From positions 1-64,000 of the forward strand of contig JAMYHX010000085.1 of assembly GCA_025529335.1 (NCBI GenBank): a stretch of 64,000 bases of DNA, read 5' to 3'. Below the pieces are notes generated by a model. It saw nothing but the letters and a program-made list of their open reading frames with translations, searched no databases and had not been told where the DNA came from. Of this stretch, positions 58,562-64,000 are shown piece after piece. The stretch's first letter is position 1. Each line of letters starts with the position of its first letter. The DNA comes from Rhizopus sp. PT2906 (taxonomy: Eukaryota > Mucoromycota > Mucoromycetes > Mucorales > Rhizopodaceae). Made by a program: the position numbers and the translations under genes.

Positions 58562-59930
58562 ATCACGCGTGTTTTTAAAAAATTCAATTAGAAAAGAAAA
58601 GAAAAGAAAAGAAAGGGCACAGTCGTTTATCGAGCGGACGCTCATTTGTGTAACTTGCCTTGAGCATGAAACAAATGATTGTTCAATATCAAAACCTGTG
58701 TAGTTGGGTCCTGTCCTATAAAAAAGAAGGTCTTTGGATAGTAAGAAAGATGGTTTATTTACTATTGGTTTTACAGAATAAACCTATTCTATCCATTAAA
58801 CACCTTGATATCAAAAAAGGGGAGTTAATATCTTTGATAAATAAAGAAAATGTCTATTTCCTTGTATGCAGTTGCAACTTTTTATTCTTTTTGTCAAGTT
58901 TCTAGCAGGTGCTCACAGTTGTTAGTAAATGTTTAAATTCGATGATTGACTTGTTCTGGTGATTTAAGTGTTCTCCAATCATTGCATTAGGTATTACGAC
59001 AAAAGATACCACACGACATGAGCTCAATACAATCAAAGCACAGTAGTAATAATACCGAAAATAAGCAACTGGCGTTTGGAAAAACTGTAATTTGGGACAC
59101 AATAAACATTTCTTACAGTGGATTACTGAAAAGTATTGAGAATTTTCTATAAAATATTACAAAAAATTCATTTCTGTTTCTGTAAAAAGAAAAAGAGAAA
59201 AGAAAGAAAGAAAGGCTTTATATGCATCATTTCTCTAAATGTTATCTTGAGCTTTGAGAGATAATTCAGAGGTTTGTATCTTCATTGAAAAAGTTCAAGC
59301 TTACAAGTGTAACCAGAAAAAGAAAATGAGAAGTCACACTTCACGTAGATCACTCATATTTTCCTATTGGTCATCTTTCAAATGTCTGTGTTGCAATCAT
59401 ATTTTGACACCCTAATAATAGAATCTTCAACCTATCATTTATAGTTTATCCTTTTCTTTAGATTTAATACTGATTTCTCTTATTGGATTCATCTCACTGA
59501 ATGATAAACAAACACCCATACGAGAGACAATAGTATCGGGATTTAAATGTCTTTATCTTTTTTTTTTTTTTTTTTGGACGATCTAGTTTCACAAAAATAC
59601 TCTATAAATCCAAATTGAGAATTTTGAAAGGAACAAAGGATTTAATAAGGAAATAGTTCCATAAATACAAAAGATAGACGCCACTGATAAAAAAAGAAGC
59701 TTTCCTATTAAAAAATACAAATTCCAATAAGGTCAATATATATGAAGAGTTGCCCTCCTTGGAAATATAATCTCCTTTTTTAAAAAAATAGAGGGCAAAT
59801 ATATAAAAAGTTTTTTTTTTTATAGGAAAATAAACTCAACTCCCCTCTTTTTTTTTTTTTTCTTTTTTTTTTCTTTCATTCTCTCTTTTTTCTTTTCTTT
59901 CTCTCTCTCTCTCTCTCTTTTTTTTTAAAG
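58562..59930. other. Intergenic, homopolymer-rich
   Basis: No gene recognised. A plus-strand frame at 58660-58905 looks spurious. Long T runs at about 59559-59576, 59850-59862 and CT repeats at 59898-59918 lead to the mannosyltransferase ATG. Confidence 0.5.
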
Positions 59931-61018
59931 ATGTCATTGTCACTGCTAAGCTCCAGGCGAGCCTTTATCACTGCCATCATTGTTACCATTTTATTATTCT
60001 TTTCATTATTTTCTAGCATCAATATATCAGATAGACAATGTACCAACAATAGATTCATGCCCTCTGTTTCGATATCACTTTCGGCTAAGCCCAGTACGAT
60101 TGACTTTAACCGCTTGACAAGCTCGCCTTTAAATGCCAAGCGAAACAAGGAAAAAGTACTTGTCCTCACTCCACTCAAGGATGCTGCACGGTACCTGGAT
60201 AGATACTTTGAACTCCTTGACCGTACAACCTACCCTAACCACTTGATCTCTATTGCCTTCCTTGTCTCTGATTCTTCAGATGGCACTCTCGAAGTTCTCC
60301 AAGAGCATGCTCACAAGTTCCAGAGTCGATGGGCCAACCGATTCGATTCGATCCGTATCTTCCAAAAGGATTTTGACTTTGATTTACCAAGCGAAAAGCG
60401 TCATAGATACGAAATGCAGCCCTTGCGTCGTCAGATCATGGCAAGATCCAGAAACTGGCTTCTTTCAGCCAGTCTCAAACCAGATATCAGCTGGGTCGCC
60501 TGGGTCGATGTGGACGTGGTCGAGTATCCACCAACTATTTTTGAAGACCTCATGCGTGCGGATGCAGACGTGATTGTGCCGAACTGTTTACTTCAGCGTG
60601 AAGACAACCAGTTTTGGGGATATGACAAGAATAATTGGCAAGAAACTGATGAGTCGAGAAAAATACAGGAAGGACTTAATGAAGATTTTGTACTTTTAGA
60701 AGGTTACTATGAATTCCCTACCTATAGATATTTGGTAAGATATACTTGTTTTAGTATACAGGTGCATGGTATTTAAACATAATTTAGATGGTGGATATGC
60801 CGACACATTTGGGAAGTGATTATAAAGTGCCTCTAGACGGTGTGGGTGCAACATTTACATTGGTCAAGGCTCATGTTCATCGTGAGGGAGCTATATTCCC
60901 CGCCTTTACTTATCAACATCAAGTGGAAACAGAGGGATTTGCAAAGATCGCAAAGTCGATGGGATTTAGTGTTTATGGGTTACCTGGTTATCTTATATAT
61001 CATGTGCAAAATGATTAA
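59931..61018 (+). CDS. MNN9/ANP1/VAN1-family alpha-1,6-mannosyltransferase
   Basis: Two exons (59931-60734, 60788-61018) give 344 residues. Type II anchor at about 10-30, then EKVLVLTPLKDAARYLDRYF, SDSSDGTLEVL, the metal-binding WVAWVDVDVVEYPP (DxD-like), NEDFVLLEGYYEFPTYRYL across the junction, and VPLDGVGATFTLVKAHVHRE. This is the Anp1 family of the Golgi mannan polymerase complexes. Which of the three yeast paralogues it equals cannot be told. Mucorales have little mannan outer chain, so it may make a short or different glycan. Confidence 0.94.
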
Positions 61019-62484
61019 AAAGGAACTCCCCTAATTATTCCACAACAAACAGCTTTCACATACCCCCCTCTTTCCCTTTCCTTTACAATTGTATACGTAA
61101 CAACTATACTCGTTGTTTTTTTTTCTATAAAGTAATACTATCAATATAATGCTTCTACTACTACTACTACTACTACTACTACTATTAATCTAATAACAAT
61201 AAATGCCTCAGTCTTTGTGTTTACTAAATTTTTATCCCCGCCCGTTTAAACTTTTGGATACACAAGGGAAAAAAAAATCTGCAGTTTATCAACAGGAGAG
61301 GCTGCCGAACATTATTTGAGCGATCTCAACGATTTGGCTCACATACTCTCAATCCTGTTCTTATAACCAAAAATACCACAAGGTTTACTGAACCTGCAGT
61401 GCAACACTGGAGTTTTTTTTTTACAGCCGTGTTTGTAATGATGATTGGCTACGGTAATTACAAAAAATATGTTTCCCGGTGGCTGAGTTTATATGTTATT
61501 GCCACACTGTTTTGAATGAAAAGAGAGCATATAAAGCCTCAAGTGAACTAAAGAACGTTGACAATGTGGTCATATTCCAACTAATTTCAGCATATTGAAT
61601 GCAAAAAAAAAACAGCACCTTTTTTTTTCTCACAGCTATTTACCTACACATACATACACTGGAGTGCACCAAGTGTAAAGCCATGCTTGTTCTTTGCATA
61701 AAAGGAACCAGGGGCAGCCCAATCTATCCACTTTGATAACTTTAAATGTCAATTAATAGTGTATTCAGAGTTACCTATGGCACCGTTTTTCTATAGATAT
61801 CTCTTGTGCATGGTTTCTTTGATTTTACTTTTGTATCTACTAAATAAATCAATTCAAATAAAGTGAGTCAAGAAAGAAACTTTGTGATATAGCTTCTAGG
61901 TAGTGAAGCCCTTCTCAATGGTACGCATTGGCTGTAATTGCAAAACATAACTTACTGATAAATAATTGATTCTCACAACCGATGTTCTTTGATGTAGTAC
62001 ACGTGAGACAGCAGGGTACTGTAACAAATTGTCCAGTTGATAACCTGAAGCAGAAATAGTTGACAATTCAACTGTTTCCTCTCATGTCGTTACACTACAA
62101 CAGAGAGAGAGAGAGAGAGAGAAAGAGAACCTGTTGTAATGTTTTACAAGTGTAAAATAGGATGAATAGCCTGATTTCTGTATAAATGTTTGTTACTGTC
62201 AATCCAGACTCGTCCATATGTGTAATTTTGTAAAATAAATAAATAGATATACCCTAACCTTTTAATTACCAAACGCACAAAAAAGATACAAAGAAAGCAT
62301 AGTTCTAGTCTCAAGAAGACACATACGTAAAGCAACCATATTTTGAAATAAATAAAAAAAAAACGAATATGTCACTCAAACAAGGTTTGAGCTTAAAAGA
62401 GAGGAGAGAGTTTGCATAAACTCTCCCTTTTTTTAAAGCTTTGTGTGCCTCTTTCTCTTGCTTTTCTTTTTCTTTCTCTCAAAA
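61019..62484. other. Intergenic
   Basis: No gene or RNA gene recognised. Contains a CTA trinucleotide run (about 61154-61184) and a GA repeat (62102-62122). The final 60 bases are pyrimidine-rich before the dehydrogenase ATG. Confidence 0.5.
61154..61184. repeat. CTA trinucleotide microsatellite
   Basis: About ten consecutive CTA units in the 3' region of the mannosyltransferase gene. Confidence 0.85.
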
Positions 62485-64000
62485 ATGAAGTACACTGATA
62501 TTGAGCATATCCCCAAGATTGTCGAATCGCTTCGAGAAACGTTCAACTCGGGTATTTCGTGACAAGAAACCATTCTATGAAAACTAAACGTATGATTATA
62601 GGTATTACCAAGGACAAGGAGTACAGAAAACAACAGTTGAAACAACTCAAGTTGTTTTTGCAAACGCATGGACGTGAATTATATGATACTGTCTATAAGG
62701 ACCTTCATAAACATCCACTGGAAACCATGTCGGGGGAGATAGCGCCTATTCTTAGCGACATAGATTTTATGCTAAAGGTGATTCTATCAAATATGCATAA
62801 ATATATCATGAATCTGATTGAATATCCCTCCCACATTAGAACCTTGATAAATTATGTCAACCCGTTAGCGTAAAGGCTCATTATAAGATGAATATGTTGG
62901 ACAAGAATATGATCAGAAAAGAGCCTAAAGGTGTCGTACTTATCATTGGTCCTTGGAATTATCCAGTAAGACAAATATACTGCGTGAACAAGAAGGAAAA
63001 AAAAAAACGAAACCGATCTTTTTCATATAGGTACATCTGCCATTACTTCCCGTTGTTGGCGCTATTGCAGCAGGAAACTGTATTGTATTGAAGGTAAAAA
63101 AAAGTCTTATGTGTCCAAAGAAGTTTAAAAAATCTAATTTTTATATAGCCTTCCGAACTATCTCAACATACCTCACAATTCCTTGCTGAACACTTGCCCA
63201 ATTATCTTGACAATAGATCATTCCGTATCGTCATGGGTGGTATTGACGAAGCCAAAGTGGTATTGGGTAAAGAAAGAGAATGAATAAATCATATGACCTC
63301 ACTTCTCATCATCATCATACTTAGACCAAAAGTTCGATCATATCTTTTTTACTGGAAATGGAGTGGTTGGTAAAGTGATAATGATGCAGGCTTGCAAACA
63401 TCTTACACCAGTCACCTTGGAACTTGGAGGCAAATCGTAAGTATTATTCCTTTTTTTTTTTTGACAAACAAGACGTTTATTTTTCACTAGGCCTGCTGTT
63501 ATTGCACCAGATGCCAATTTATCAATCGCAGTAAACCGTATTCTGTTTGGAAAGTTCTATAATGGAGGACAGGTAACAGATACACACGGGTGCTCTTTAA
63601 ACATATCATTTATATAAATCATAGACGTGTGTTGCTCCAGACTACGTCATGATCCAAAAACAAGATGTAGATCAATTTGTCGATACGTGTCGCCAAGTCA
63701 TTCGCGAACGATATGGAAATGATCCTCAGCAGTCAGATTCCTATGGACGCATGATTGGTGAAAAACGATTTCATGCACTCAAGGAAATCTTGGATTCGGT
63801 AGACCCTCAAAAAGTGTTGATTGGCGGACAAACGGATCAGAAAGACTTGTACATTGCTCCTACGGTCGTGAGCCCCGTAGATGCTCATGATCCTATGTTG
63901 ATGGAACAGGAGATATTTGGTCCCATCTTACCCGTTGTCCCGGTTGAGGATATGGATGAAGCCATTCGAATCATCCAGACAAAGTAAGACCTTTGGAAAA
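62485..64000 (+). CDS. Class 3 (fatty) aldehyde dehydrogenase, 3'-truncated
   Basis: Eight exons are visible (62485-62551, 62602-62777, 62840-62965, 63031-63093, 63149-63266, 63325-63436, 63491-63572, 63625-63983); the gene continues past the window, the last visible donor being GTAAGA at 63984. Motifs: KEPKGVVLIIGPWNYPVHLP, AAGNCIVLKPSE, FFTGNGVVGK (coenzyme binding), LELGGKSPAVI (general-base Glu) and GGQTCVAPDYV (catalytic Cys). ALDH3/Hfd1-type enzymes oxidise fatty and aromatic aldehydes, often membrane-tethered by a C-terminal anchor, which would lie outside the window. Confidence 0.95.

Noticed and set aside
1..64000. tRNA, rRNA, snRNA, CRISPR or viral insertions
   Set aside because: No tRNA A/B boxes with a foldable cloverleaf, spaced repeat arrays or viral proteins were recognised by reading; covariance searches could still find small RNAs.

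Overview
The window is nuclear DNA from a fungus, most likely an early-diverging (Mucoromycota, Mucorales-like) species. It is AT-rich and densely packed. Nearly every gene carries short introns (about 45-70 nt, GTAAG-type donors, TAG/CAG acceptors), and I modelled roughly 85 of them with phase-consistent joins. Gene content is fungal: an acetyl-CoA carboxylase, SCON-2/MET30, a CYS3-like bZIP, samB/MUB1, NHA1, MNN9-type mannosyltransferase and CAS1. There are no operons, CRISPR arrays or bacterial signals, and I recognised no tRNA or rRNA gene. The species call is an inference.

Layout. 1-3.2 kb: end of a HAD hydrolase, a PHO80-like cyclin, TIM10, and a four-TM protein resembling Kei1. 3.6-5.2 kb: a frameshifted F-box pseudogene. 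5.6-10.7 kb: CWC24/RNF113, a two-finger GATA factor and a C2H2 factor. 10.7-14.3 kb: gene-poor, with a decayed Tc1/mariner-type transposase at about 12.45-13.1 kb. 14.3-21.1 kb: complete acetyl-CoA carboxylase. 21.8-26.5 kb: Pumilio and NUP42, convergent. 27-29.3 kb: a decayed Crypton tyrosine recombinase and an adjacent broken reading frame. 30.2-35.4 kb: MUB1/samB, an Erf4/GOLGA7-like membrane protein and an Nha1-type antiporter. 35.5-38.5 kb: SCON-2/MET30 next to a CYS3-like bZIP. 38.6-44 kb: GPI13/PIG-O, RPB5 and two unknown small proteins. 44-46 kb: sparse. 46.1-49.1 kb: RPL39 and CAS1. 50.4-54.7 kb: a GTPBP1-type GTPase and an unrecognised 14-exon coiled-coil gene. 54.7-58.6 kb: a Ste20/GCK-III kinase and DDI1. 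59.9-64 kb: an MNN9/ANP1-family mannosyltransferase and the 5' part of a class 3 aldehyde dehydrogenase.

Themes. The clearest functional link is the adjacent SCON-2/MET30 F-box gene and CYS3-type bZIP gene, which are the repressor and activator of sulfur metabolism in Neurospora. GPI13, the mannosyltransferase, CAS1 and the tentative Kei1 all act in the secretory pathway or cell surface. DDI1, MUB1 and SCON-2 belong to ubiquitin-proteasome biology.

The most unusual structural observations are four introns that need GC-AG splicing to keep frame, two genes whose first coding exon is only the ATG, and a Pumilio protein whose eight RNA-reading triplets match human PUM1, with a matching site in its own 3' region. 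Exon coordinates are my manual models. They keep frame, but no transcript data were available.
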